Program-made: the position numbers and the translations under genes | Part shown: positions 1-5,751 of the stretch, piece by piece | Layout: every line of letters starts with the position of its first letter | Position numbering within the stretch: the stretch's first letter is position 1 | Assembly (NCBI GenBank): GCA_937871355.1 | Contig: CALMPX010000411.1 | Location: 1-8,199 of the forward strand | Reading direction: 5' to 3' | From: an uncultured Bdellovibrio sp. | Lineage (GTDB): Bacteria; Bdellovibrionota; Bdellovibrionia; Bdellovibrionales; Bdellovibrionaceae | DNA: 8,199 nt | The notes under the pieces: model-generated | The model's database searches: none | What the model was told of the DNA's origin: nothing | What the model saw: only the letters and a program-made list of their open reading frames with translations

Positions 1-104
1 ACATACCCATCAAAGTGGCTGGCATAATTATTCGCTTTTGATTTGTTACTTTTGCTCAAAACTTGAAAATTGATAAATGGCGTTACAACTTTTTTGAAAT
101 TCAT
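1..104 (-). CDS. Possible 5' end of an unrecognised gene running off the left edge
   Basis: Reading the minus strand from the ATG at 104 gives 34 codons without a stop up to the window edge, beginning MNFKKVVTPFINF and continuing with a Lys/Ser/Asn-rich stretch. An AAGG lies 8 bases upstream of the ATG, a usable ribosome binding site. The gene would be divergent from the exonuclease-like gene at 195, leaving about 90 bases for promoters. I recognise no family, and 34 open codons in AT-rich DNA can arise by chance, so this is tentative. It has no hydrophobic leader, so a cytosolic product is more likely if it is real. Confidence 0.35.
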   Translation of the reverse strand, partial: MNFKKVVTPFINFQVLSKSNKSKANNYASHFDGY

Positions 105-123
105 AAAATTAACCTTAAACCTC

Positions 124-152
124 TGGATATTCCGTTAAAATGAATGGATAAT
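124..152 (+). promoter_or_regulatory. Candidate sigma-70-type promoter for the exonuclease-like gene
   Basis: TGGATA (124-129, 4 of 6 matches to TTGACA) and GATAAT (147-152, 5 of 6 matches to TATAAT) are separated by exactly 17 bases. Transcription would start near 159, about 35 bases before the start codon at 195. This rests on consensus matching only, and such matches are frequent in AT-rich DNA. Confidence 0.3.
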
Positions 153-194
153 GACTCTGTCACTTCATCATTAATTTAAATAGTATGGATATCA

Positions 195-1172
195 ATGTCG
201 AATTTAAAATTTTGCCAAATTAATGCAGAAAATCTATTTTTGTTGTTCGACAATCCTCTGCCTATAAATTATTTAAAATTAGAACGAAAACAGTGGGAAA
301 GCCTCACTGCGGCTGACTTTGAAAACAAACCTTTATCCAAAGTCATTCACTTGGCTCATACACTGATTGATATCGACGCTGATATCGTTATGCTCAACGA
401 AGTCGGAAGCGTCGAGTCTTTAAAAAACTTTAACCAGTACTTTTTAGACAGTAAATACTCGCCTATTCTGGTGGAAGGCAACTCAGATCGCAGTATTGAC
501 GTAGGCTTTTTAATTAAAAAGAATCTACCGTTCTATTTTGATCTTTTCTCTCACAAAAACAAAGAAATCGACCTTGTTTATCCTGCCACCGCTGATAAAA
601 AGATCAGTTATAAATTATCACGCGACTGTGCAGAATTAAGACTATTTAAATCTGATGTGAATAACCCTTTCTTGATCATATTACTGACTCATCTAAAGTC
701 CCCGCTCGACCCGGAAAGAATCGATCCCGGAGGCGTTCTTCGACGGACCGCTGAACTGAAAGCCTGTGTCGATATCTACAACGAACTTAAAAAAAATCAC
801 CCCCAGACACCGATTATGCTCTGTGGGGACTTTAATGGCACTGCAAGTCGATTCAATACCGATCCTGAGTTCAACTATCTTTATGCAAATACGGATTTAG
901 AAGATGTATTAGAAATCGCTCAAATTCCTCTAGATGATAGACATACTTTTATTCAAGTTAAATCAGGATTTCGCTCTGAAGGTCGACAAATTGACTATTG
1001 TTTCTTACCGGAAACACTTAAAGGCAAACTGGTGACCTCTTCGACCTCAATTTACCCTTACAAAGATCAATATGGATCGCCGCTTAAACGACCCGATACC
1101 TTAGAGCAAAAAGCGCAGCTGCCTTCGGACCACTACCCACTTATTTTTACGCTTGAAAATATGATTTTTTAA
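195..1172 (+). CDS. Endonuclease/exonuclease/phosphatase (EEP) superfamily protein
   Basis: This 325-residue protein carries the full set of EEP (DNase I/exonuclease III-like) signatures in order: QINAENLF (8-15, the usual N-terminal Asn strand), LNEVGS with metal-ligand Glu69, THLKSP with His166, GDFNG with Asp212 and Asn214, QIDYCF with Asp267, and SDHYP with Asp312-His313, the catalytic pair. The family hydrolyses phosphodiester or phosphomonoester bonds with Mg2+. The substrate (DNA, RNA, phosphoinositide or other) cannot be told from sequence. No signal peptide or membrane segment is visible, so it is probably cytosolic. The start at 195 has only a weak GGAT upstream; another ATG at 185 is out of frame. 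apaG follows after 28 bases on the same strand and may be co-transcribed. Confidence 0.85.
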   Translation: MSNLKFCQINAENLFLLFDNPLPINYLKLERKQWESLTAADFENKPLSKVIHLAHTLIDIDADIVMLNEVGSVESLKNFNQYFLDSKYSPILVEGNSDRSIDVGFLIKKNLPFYFDLFSHKNKEIDLVYPATADKKISYKLSRDCAELRLFKSDVNNPFLIILLTHLKSPLDPERIDPGGVLRRTAELKACVDIYNELKKNHPQTPIMLCGDFNGTASRFNTDPEFNYLYANTDLEDVLEIAQIPLDDRHTFIQVKSGFRSEGRQIDYCFLPETLKGKLVTSSTSIYPYKDQYGSPLKRPDTLEQKAQLPSDHYPLIFTLENMIF

Positions 1173-1200
1173 GTGAACAATAATTATATAGGGGTGTTGA

Positions 1201-1590
1201 GTGAGTTTAAAAAAATTACCATTACCACATTTCCAAATCGCTGCCAGCAGTGTCTATATAGAATCCGAATCAGATCCCTTAGCCAAACGATTCATGTTCG
1301 CTTACAAAATCGAAATTAAAAATTTAGGTGTAGAATACGCTCAGCTCGTGTCTCGTCATTGGATCATCACCGATGCCTTTGGCCGCACGGAAGAAATCAA
1401 AGGCCCCGGAGTCGTCGGCCTACAACCCAAAATTACCCCGAATCAAACCTTCCAATACGAAAGCGCCTGTCCCTTAACCACCAGCACCGGAACCATGCGC
1501 GGATTCTACAGCTTTCTTTCACATACCGGCGAACCATTCAACGTCGAAATCCCAGAATTTTATTTAGTATCACCGCACTCGGTTCATTAG
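1201..1590 (+). CDS. apaG: ApaG domain protein
   Basis: The 129-residue product matches ApaG, a single immunoglobulin/fibronectin-III-like beta-sandwich of about 125 residues. Visible hallmarks are the SRHWIITDAFG strand (51-61), the glycine-rich GPGVVG loop (68-73) followed by QP, and GTMRGFYSF (97-105). ApaG is named for its linkage to apaH in enterobacteria, and its molecular role remains poorly defined; apaH is not next to it here. Translation starts at GTG 1201, supported by AGGGG at 1190-1194, 6 bases upstream. The 3' half uses more G/C-ending codons (GGC, CCC, GTC) than its neighbours. It probably shares a transcript with the EEP gene. No convincing terminator follows directly. Confidence 0.93.
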   Translation: MSLKKLPLPHFQIAASSVYIESESDPLAKRFMFAYKIEIKNLGVEYAQLVSRHWIITDAFGRTEEIKGPGVVGLQPKITPNQTFQYESACPLTTSTGTMRGFYSFLSHTGEPFNVEIPEFYLVSPHSVH

Positions 1591-1677
1591 GTGCCAGGTC
1601 CTTTTCTCTGCACCTCTGATCCGTAATTTGAATAGAGCGCCGTACTTTTCCCGGACATTATAAGCATCTAGCTTCAT
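1570..1677 (-). other. Short minus-strand reading frame, possible remnant or small ORF
   Basis: On the minus strand an ATG at 1677 opens 35 codons ending with TGA at 1570, beginning MKLDAYNVREKYGALFKLR and continuing strongly basic. The amino acid mix looks protein-like, but an in-frame stop lies only three codons upstream, the AGGA touches the ATG with no spacer, and the frame overlaps the last 21 bases of apaG antisense. I cannot assign it to a family. It could be a gene relic in the intergenic gap or chance. Confidence 0.15.
1589..1615. repeat. Imperfect palindrome straddling the apaG stop
   Basis: AGGTGC (1589-1594) and GCACCT (1610-1615) form a 6-bp inverted repeat with a 15-base loop, beginning inside the apaG stop codon. 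No T-run follows on the plus strand, so it is not a standard intrinsic terminator. It may instead be an mRNA 3'-end stabilising stem or a member of a dispersed palindromic repeat family. Confidence 0.4.
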
Positions 1678-1779
1678 TCCTGTTAGCTACCCCTCGCCCC
1701 ATTCTTAAAGTGATCTCAATTCACTCTTTCGACTTTCGAAATATCACCGCACAGTATCTCATAAATTTTAAGTCCTTAG

Positions 1780-1831
1780 GGTATCGGTCACCGCTCTGTA
1801 AACGCAGTTTTAAAGTTGCGTGACCGATACC
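1780..1831. repeat. 12-bp perfect inverted repeat with structured loop
   Basis: GGTATCGGTCAC (1780-1791) pairs perfectly with GTGACCGATACC (1820-1831). Allowing a bulged C, two further G-C pairs extend the stem inwards. The loop contains a competing near-palindrome at 1802-1821 (ACGCA ... TGCGT with two G-T wobbles around TTTAAA), so two mutually exclusive folds are possible. There is no T-run immediately after on either strand, which argues against a simple terminator. It could be the core of a noncoding RNA, an operator, or a dispersed repeat. Confidence 0.6.
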
Positions 1832-1946
1832 TACGATCCTTTAAGTATTGGAAAATATGAAGATTTTGAGTTCACTGAGTCTGTGGGGCGAGAAGTCGCT
1901 GTTGAACTAATTCGGTCGCGCATTTTTTTCAAACTCATTAACATCA

Positions 1947-1975
1947 GTGGCATTTATTATGAATAGGGGTATAAC
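1947..1975 (+). promoter_or_regulatory. Candidate promoter for the ATA-start small gene
   Basis: GTGGCA (1947-1952, 4 of 6 to TTGACA) and TATAAC (1970-1975, 5 of 6 to TATAAT) are 17 bases apart. Initiation near 1982 would place the AAGGAG at 1987-1992 right at the 5' end of the message and the proposed start at 1998. The geometry fits well, but it rests on consensus matching alone. Confidence 0.35.
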
Positions 1976-1986
1976 GGTGAAACTTT

Positions 1987-1992
1987 AAGGAG
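1987..1992 (+). promoter_or_regulatory. Ribosome binding site that decides the ATA start
   Basis: AAGGAG with a 5-base T spacer to ATA 1998. It is among the strongest Shine-Dalgarno matches in the window and has no ATG, GTG or TTG at suitable distance, which is the main reason for choosing ATA as the start. Confidence 0.6.
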
Positions 1993-1997
1993 TTTTT

Positions 1998-2231
1998 ATA
2001 AAAAAAATTATTTTAGTTTTAGGGATTACTTTAACTTTGCAGACTGCTCACGCCGCTAAAATAGTTTGCGCAAATAATTTAAATACTTATGATAGTTTTA
2101 ATGTTGTCGCTACCTATTTAAATGAAAAAATTGTAAAATTCAAAGATGTAAGTGCACCTGCTATTTCATCAGAGATAGACAAATCCACAGATACAACTCA
2201 TCACACAATTTGCGTAACTGTAAACGACTAA
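1998..2231 (+). CDS. Small secreted protein of unknown function, apparent ATA start
   Basis: Reading from ATA 1998 gives 77 residues: a classic Sec signal peptide (two Lys, hydrophobic core IILVLGITLTL, then QTAHA) with likely cleavage after Ala-His-Ala or one residue later. The mature part of about 58 residues has two cysteines, VCAN near its start and TICV near its end, which could form a disulfide. AAGGAG at 1987-1992 sits 5 bases before the ATA. In this frame a stop lies at 1986-1988, and no ATG or GTG occurs before the TTG at 2037, which falls in the middle of the signal peptide without a ribosome binding site. So the gene either uses AUA, carries an ATG-to-ATA mutation, or contains a sequencing error. 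I recognise no family. The stop overlaps the end of the convergent pcp gene by 4 bases. Confidence 0.6.
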   Translation: MKKIILVLGITLTLQTAHAAKIVCANNLNTYDSFNVVATYLNEKIVKFKDVSAPAISSEIDKSTDTTHHTICVTVND

Positions 2232-2776
2232 CAAAAATCCAAAACATCTTTAATAACTTGAATCTGCATTTTTTCACTCACTTCCGTGAAGTAAGGAACG
2301 TGAATGAAGATCGATTTTAAATTTGGAAACCCAGTTAAAACTTTATAATACAAATTGTTGCAAACATAGGTCCCGGCAGAAAAACTCATTTTTACCGGGT
2401 ATTCTTTTTTATCTAAATAGTCGTGTAATTCATTAATCGGAAATTTTGTCATTAAAGCTAATTCGTTATTTGAAGGATTGATCTTTCCCGGGCTGACGAA
2501 GTTTCCGGCCTCATCGGGATGTTTGGATTCATTCCAATTCAGAGCGACTTTTTCTAAACTGATTTCGTCTCGACTACCGGCTAAACCCAGCATGATGACA
2601 TATTTTGGGTTTTCTTTTTCAATGGTACTTTTTAAATCAAGAAAAGCTTGATTAAAATCCACTGATAAAACTTGTGTAACAACGTCAGGCAAAAAAATAT
2701 TCTGGCAAATCATTTCACTGGGGTTTATCAAATCACCTAAGAATGGCTTGAATCCCGTTAGAATTATTTTGGCCAT
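2228..2776 (-). CDS. pcp: Pyroglutamyl-peptidase I (peptidase family C15)
   Basis: This enzyme removes N-terminal pyroglutamate (5-oxoproline) from peptides in the cytosol. The 182-residue product keeps the whole C15 signature: ILTGFKPFLG (5-14) with NPS (18-20), catalytic Glu75 in LEKVALN, catalytic Cys139 in SAGTYVCN, and catalytic His159 in IFIHVP. It is somewhat shorter than the usual 200-215 residues, mainly at the C-terminus, but the triad is complete, so it is probably active. It starts at ATG 2776, which shares one base with the pdxH stop (TAATG), indicating translational coupling as the last gene of an fkpA-pdxH-pcp operon. Its 3' end overlaps the convergent small secreted gene by 4 bases. 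Confidence 0.88.
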   Translation of the reverse strand: MAKIILTGFKPFLGDLINPSEMICQNIFLPDVVTQVLSVDFNQAFLDLKSTIEKENPKYVIMLGLAGSRDEISLEKVALNWNESKHPDEAGNFVSPGKINPSNNELALMTKFPINELHDYLDKKEYPVKMSFSAGTYVCNNLYYKVLTGFPNLKSIFIHVPYFTEVSEKMQIQVIKDVLDFC

Positions 2777-3375
2777 TAAGGGTACCTCATGAAACGCTTC
2801 CAGTTCTCGCCATCGAGCTGATAGATAAATCGGTCATGTAAACGCGATTCACGCTGAAACCAAAATTCGATTTCACTCGGCATAATATGAAATCCTCCCC
2901 ACTCTTTGGGACGTGGAATTTTCATATCTTTAAATTTATTTTCGAAAAATTTAACTTGAGTTTCAAACTCGTCTCGTGAGTTCATCATTTGCGACTGATC
3001 CGAAGCCCAAGCTCCGATCTGACTAAGACGATCACGACTTTGAAAATAAAGATCTGATTCTTGTTCGGTTAATGGAAACGCTTGACCTTGAATATTGATT
3101 TGATGATCCAAATAAGGCCAATAAAAAACGGCCGCCACTTTAGGGTTGTCTGCGATCTGCAAGCCTTTTCGTCCATCATAATGCGTATAAAAAGAAAACC
3201 CTCGACGTACCAGGCCTTTAAAAAGGACCATTCGACTCGAGGGTTGTTTATCTTTCACTGTCGTTAAGGCCATCGCATTATGATTTGATAAACCTAACGA
3301 CTGTGATTTTATTTCAGCTTCATGAATTGATTTTAAAAAATTCTCAAATGGATCTTTATTAAAATCAAAATTCAT
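2776..3375 (-). CDS. pdxH: Pyridoxine/pyridoxamine 5'-phosphate oxidase
   Basis: The product oxidises pyridoxamine phosphate or pyridoxine phosphate to pyridoxal 5'-phosphate with FMN and oxygen, the last step of vitamin B6 synthesis and salvage. The 199 residues align along the family: NAMALTTV (33-40), SSRMVLFKG (46-54, FMN phosphate contacts), FSFYTHYDGRKG (60-71), FYWPYLDHQINIQG (84-97), SQIGAWASDQS (118-128), RPKEWGGFHIMP (155-166), EFWFQRESRLHDR (170-182, substrate-binding Arg/His) and a C-terminal RYP where most members have RLxP. Nothing essential is missing. It starts 3 bases after the fkpA-like stop with a weak ribosome binding site, consistent with coupling to that gene, and runs directly into pcp. 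Confidence 0.95.
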   Translation of the reverse strand: MNFDFNKDPFENFLKSIHEAEIKSQSLGLSNHNAMALTTVKDKQPSSRMVLFKGLVRRGFSFYTHYDGRKGLQIADNPKVAAVFYWPYLDHQINIQGQAFPLTEQESDLYFQSRDRLSQIGAWASDQSQMMNSRDEFETQVKFFENKFKDMKIPRPKEWGGFHIMPSEIEFWFQRESRLHDRFIYQLDGENWKRFMRYP

Positions 3376-3378
3376 TTA

Positions 3379-4119
3379 TTACTTTTTGGCTTTAGGAGCT
3401 GGTTTAGAACCTTTAGCTGCAGGAGCCGGAGCTGCCGGTTTAGCGTTAGCTTTAACGATATCAAGTAATTCAACTTCGAATACTAAAGCCGAATTAGCCG
3501 GAATACCTGGACGACCAGAAGCACCGTAAGCTAATTCAGGTGGAATGAATAATTTATATTTAGATCCCACTTTCATCATTTGTAAGGCTTCAGTCCATCC
3601 TGGGATAACACCAGCCACTGGAAATTCAGCCGGTTGACCACGATCAACTGACGAATCGAATTTAGTTCCATCGATTAAAGTTCCTGTGTAATGACATTTT
3701 ACAGTGTCTTCTTTTTTAGGAATAGCGCCAGTACCTTCAGTGATCACTGAGTATTGCAAACCAGAAGCTGTTGCTTTAACTCCAGCGGCTGTTTTATTTT
3801 TTTCTAAGAATTCAGCTGATTTCTTTTTGTTATTTTCGCCTTCTTCTTGTTGTTTTTTCATTGCAGATTCTTGCAATTTCATCATGGCTTTTTGGATTTC
3901 ATCGTCTTTCATTTCTGATTTTCCAGCTAAAGCATCTTTCAAAGAAGCCGCCAATGTGACTGGATCGATTTCGATGTTTTGAGCTTTCAAGTTTTTTCCA
4001 ATTTGTTGACCGATCGCATAGCTTGCTTGGCCTTTATCAGATTTCATATCAGGCTTGTTACATCCCACGAGCAACGTTGCGACGACGGCTACAGCTCCTA
4101 AAATAATTTGTTTTGTCAT
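3379..4119 (-). CDS. FKBP-type peptidyl-prolyl isomerase lipoprotein (FkpA/Mip-like)
   Basis: This is a predicted lipid-anchored cis-trans prolyl isomerase and folding helper of the periplasm. From the start at 4119 it has 246 residues: a signal peptide with lipobox LVGC (Cys20, followed by Asn, so not an obvious inner-membrane retention signal), a charged helical FKBP_N dimerisation region (about 30-115, Lys/Glu/Met-rich), the FKBP domain (about 120-224) with YTGTLIDGTKFDSS (144-157), VIPGWTEAL (171-179) and IPPELAYG (192-199), then a Pro/Ala/Lys tail. An upstream in-frame ATG at 4131 would add four residues, but GGGAG lies inside that stretch 5 bases before ATG 4119, so the shorter form is preferred. 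It is first in the operon with pdxH and pcp. Confidence 0.92.
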   Translation of the reverse strand: MTKQIILGAVAVVATLLVGCNKPDMKSDKGQASYAIGQQIGKNLKAQNIEIDPVTLAASLKDALAGKSEMKDDEIQKAMMKLQESAMKKQQEEGENNKKKSAEFLEKNKTAAGVKATASGLQYSVITEGTGAIPKKEDTVKCHYTGTLIDGTKFDSSVDRGQPAEFPVAGVIPGWTEALQMMKVGSKYKLFIPPELAYGASGRPGIPANSALVFEVELLDIVKANAKPAAPAPAAKGSKPAPKAKK

Positions 4120-4222
4120 TAGAACTCCCATTCTATTTGTTGTTTAAAACTTTATATTGTCTTCAGGTCTAAATCATGATCGAATTCTTAAAGATTTCAA
4201 ACAGATAACATGGTGCATTTAA
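4120..4222. promoter_or_regulatory. Divergent promoter region between the fkpA-like gene and the permease gene
   Basis: These about 100 AT-rich bases must carry promoters for both directions. On the minus strand TATAAA (4151-4156) is a good -10 candidate about 32 bases upstream of the fkpA-like start, but no convincing -35 accompanies it. The middle has closely packed palindromes, ATCATGAT (4173-4180) and GAATTC (4182-4187), which could be protein-binding sites or coincidence. On the plus side no strong ribosome binding site precedes ATG 4223. Confidence 0.35.
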
Positions 4223-5071
4223 ATGCTTTATTTTTTAGCCTTATTTAGTCTTTCTACCTCAGCACTCTTTGCTAAATTGAATCAGATGCCCTCTGAAATT
4301 CTGGGATTCTGGAGACTCGGCCTATCCACAGTCCTGCTGGTCGGCTATCTGCTCTTTAAAAAAAAATTTCCGCCTTTAAAACTCAATCACAACACGAAAT
4401 GGGTTTTCATCTCAGGCTTTTTCTTTTTTCTTCATCTATGGACCTATAAATATGCGGCGAAACACACTTTAGTTTCAAATACGATGGTGCTCTTTGCGAC
4501 GAACCCGATCTGGGCTTCGATCGGTGGACGGCTTTATTTTAACGAAAAAATCTACCGTCGCGTTTATGCCGCCTACTTTATAGCTTTTTTGGGAATCCTC
4601 TATTTAGTTTGGTCCAACCTGACCTTTACTCCGGAATACAATTTAGGAAATTTATCTGCCCTTATTTCGGCGCTGTTTTATGCAGCTTATATGCTGACTG
4701 GAAACCAAGCTTACTCAACATATCAATATATGACATGCGCCTTCTTCTTTTTGATCGCATCGCTTTTCACGGGACATAACTTCATCGAAGGCTATTCTTC
4801 GTCATCCTGGTTGGCTGTAGTCGGACTTATTATTTTTCCGACTTTCCTAGGACATTTCGTACTCACTCATCTTGTCAGCACGATGAATCTAGGGATAATG
4901 AGCTGTGGAAAGTTAATAGAGCCTATCTTTGCCAGTATTCTAGCCTATTTTATATTTAAAGAGTCACTCACTGCTTCATTTTATGTCTCATTTGGGCTAA
5001 CATCGACTTCTGTGATTATACTGTTTTGGCCGCAAATTAGAAATTATTTTAAAAAGGCATCTATCTCATGA
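4223..5071 (+). CDS. EamA-family (DMT superfamily) membrane permease
   Basis: The 282-residue product is almost entirely hydrophobic, with about ten predicted membrane helices in two EamA halves, the layout of drug/metabolite transporters. The first half ends with the typical NPIWASIGGRLYFNEK (94-109) and the second repeats it as IEPIFASILAYFIFKES (232-248), each with the conserved Glu at the end of the fourth helix. Family members export metabolites, amino acids or drugs across the inner membrane; the substrate cannot be inferred. An in-frame TAA immediately precedes the ATG, so the start is fixed, although no clear Shine-Dalgarno is present. Its stop overlaps the response regulator start (ATGA), so transporter and two-component system are probably co-transcribed. 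Confidence 0.88.
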   Translation: MLYFLALFSLSTSALFAKLNQMPSEILGFWRLGLSTVLLVGYLLFKKKFPPLKLNHNTKWVFISGFFFFLHLWTYKYAAKHTLVSNTMVLFATNPIWASIGGRLYFNEKIYRRVYAAYFIAFLGILYLVWSNLTFTPEYNLGNLSALISALFYAAYMLTGNQAYSTYQYMTCAFFFLIASLFTGHNFIEGYSSSSWLAVVGLIIFPTFLGHFVLTHLVSTMNLGIMSCGKLIEPIFASILAYFIFKESLTASFYVSFGLTSTSVIILFWPQIRNYFKKASIS

Positions 5072-5751
5072 GAATTTTAATCGTTGAAGATCAAATTAAA
5101 ACAGCTTCTTTTTTAAAAAAAGGACTGACCGAAGTCGGTTATTCAGTCGATATTGCCGAATCCGGCGCGGCAGCAGAATCTTTCACGGCCAGTAGCGAAT
5201 ATGATTTGATTATTTTAGATGTGATGCTTCCAGATCAAAGTGGTTTAGACACAGCTCGACACCTACGTCGTGATGGCTTTCGCGAACCCATCCTCATGCT
5301 CACCGCTTTAGGAAATACCAAAGATAAAGTAAACGGATTAGATGCCGGGGCTGATGATTATCTCACGAAACCATTTTCCTTCGAAGAGTTGCTGGCGCGC
5401 GTACGAGCTTTACTTCGCCGTAATTCAAAAAGTAATGATATCACGTCGACTATTAAATATGCTGATCTGGAACTCGACCTCATTCATCGCATAGTTAAAC
5501 GTGGACAAACAGAAATCACCTTAACCACAAAAGAATTTTCTTTATTAGAATACTTTATGCGAAACCCTGAACGCCCCTTAGGTCGTGTGTCAATTGCGGA
5601 ACACGTTTGGGATGTTCACTTTGATACTGAAAGTAACGTCATCGATGTCTATATTAATTTACTTCGTAAAAAAATTGACTCAGGTTTTGAAACCAAGCTC
5701 ATTCAGACTGTTATCGGCGTAGGGTATGTCCTTAAAGCTCCAAATAAATAA
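5068..5751 (+). CDS. OmpR/PhoB-family response regulator
   Basis: This is a DNA-binding response regulator of 227 residues. The receiver domain (1-115) has the acidic pair Glu7-Asp8, phospho-acceptor Asp51 in LDVMLPD, switch Thr79, and Lys101-Pro102 in TKPFSFEELLAR. The winged-helix output domain (about 128-224) contains LTTKEFSLLEYFMRNP, the HVWD segment and IDVYINLLRKKID recognition helix, ending VIGVGYVLK. The sequence style is nearest the CusR/QseB-type branch, but that does not fix its stimulus. It overlaps the upstream permease by 4 bases, with AAGG 10 bases before the ATG, and its end overlaps the sensor kinase gene. All phosphorylation residues are intact. Confidence 0.95.
   Translation: MRILIVEDQIKTASFLKKGLTEVGYSVDIAESGAAAESFTASSEYDLIILDVMLPDQSGLDTARHLRRDGFREPILMLTALGNTKDKVNGLDAGADDYLTKPFSFEELLARVRALLRRNSKSNDITSTIKYADLELDLIHRIVKRGQTEITLTTKEFSLLEYFMRNPERPLGRVSIAEHVWDVHFDTESNVIDVYINLLRKKIDSGFETKLIQTVIGVGYVLKAPNK

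Larger units (their letters stand above)
1591..1997. other. 407-base gene-poor gap with several inverted repeats
   Basis: No credible gene fills this stretch in either direction. It holds a chain of possible stems: 1589-1615, TAGCT/AGCTA at 1669-1673/1685-1689, AGTGA/TCACT at 1709-1713/1721-1725, and the strong 1780-1831 element. There is also a tandem 7-base duplication CTTTCGA at 1726-1739 and a 7-T run at 1923-1929. A 17-codon frame at 1857-1910 (MKILSSLSLWGEKSLLN) is too short to call. A structured RNA or a decayed gene would both fit. Confidence 0.4.

Noticed and set aside
1359..1619. 86-codon plus-strand frame overlapping apaG
   Set aside because: It is a frame shift of the well-recognised ApaG coding sequence; its product is low-quality, Arg/Pro-rich and unlike any family, and it has no ribosome binding site.
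1886..1930. GCGA-GAAG-TCGC stem followed by a 7-T run as a terminator
   Set aside because: The 4-bp stem is too short and is separated from the T-run by more than 20 bases; no better pairing reaches the T-run.
1959..1988. Nine-codon leader frame MNRGITVKL ending over the AAGGAG of the next gene
   Set aside because: It resembles a coupling leader peptide, but it overlaps the likely -10 element at 1970-1975, so transcription probably starts after its ATG; there is also no ribosome site before it.
2037..2231. TTG at 2037 as start of the small secreted protein
   Set aside because: It would begin inside the hydrophobic core of the signal peptide and lacks a Shine-Dalgarno; the strong AAGGAG at 1987-1992 points to 1998.
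3082..3267. Plus-strand frame inside pdxH
   Set aside because: Antisense shadow of a fully conserved PdxH protein, no recognisable domain.
3704..3982. Plus-strand 92-codon frame inside the FKBP gene
   Set aside because: Antisense shadow; its Ser/Phe-rich content results from Lys/Glu codons of the real gene.
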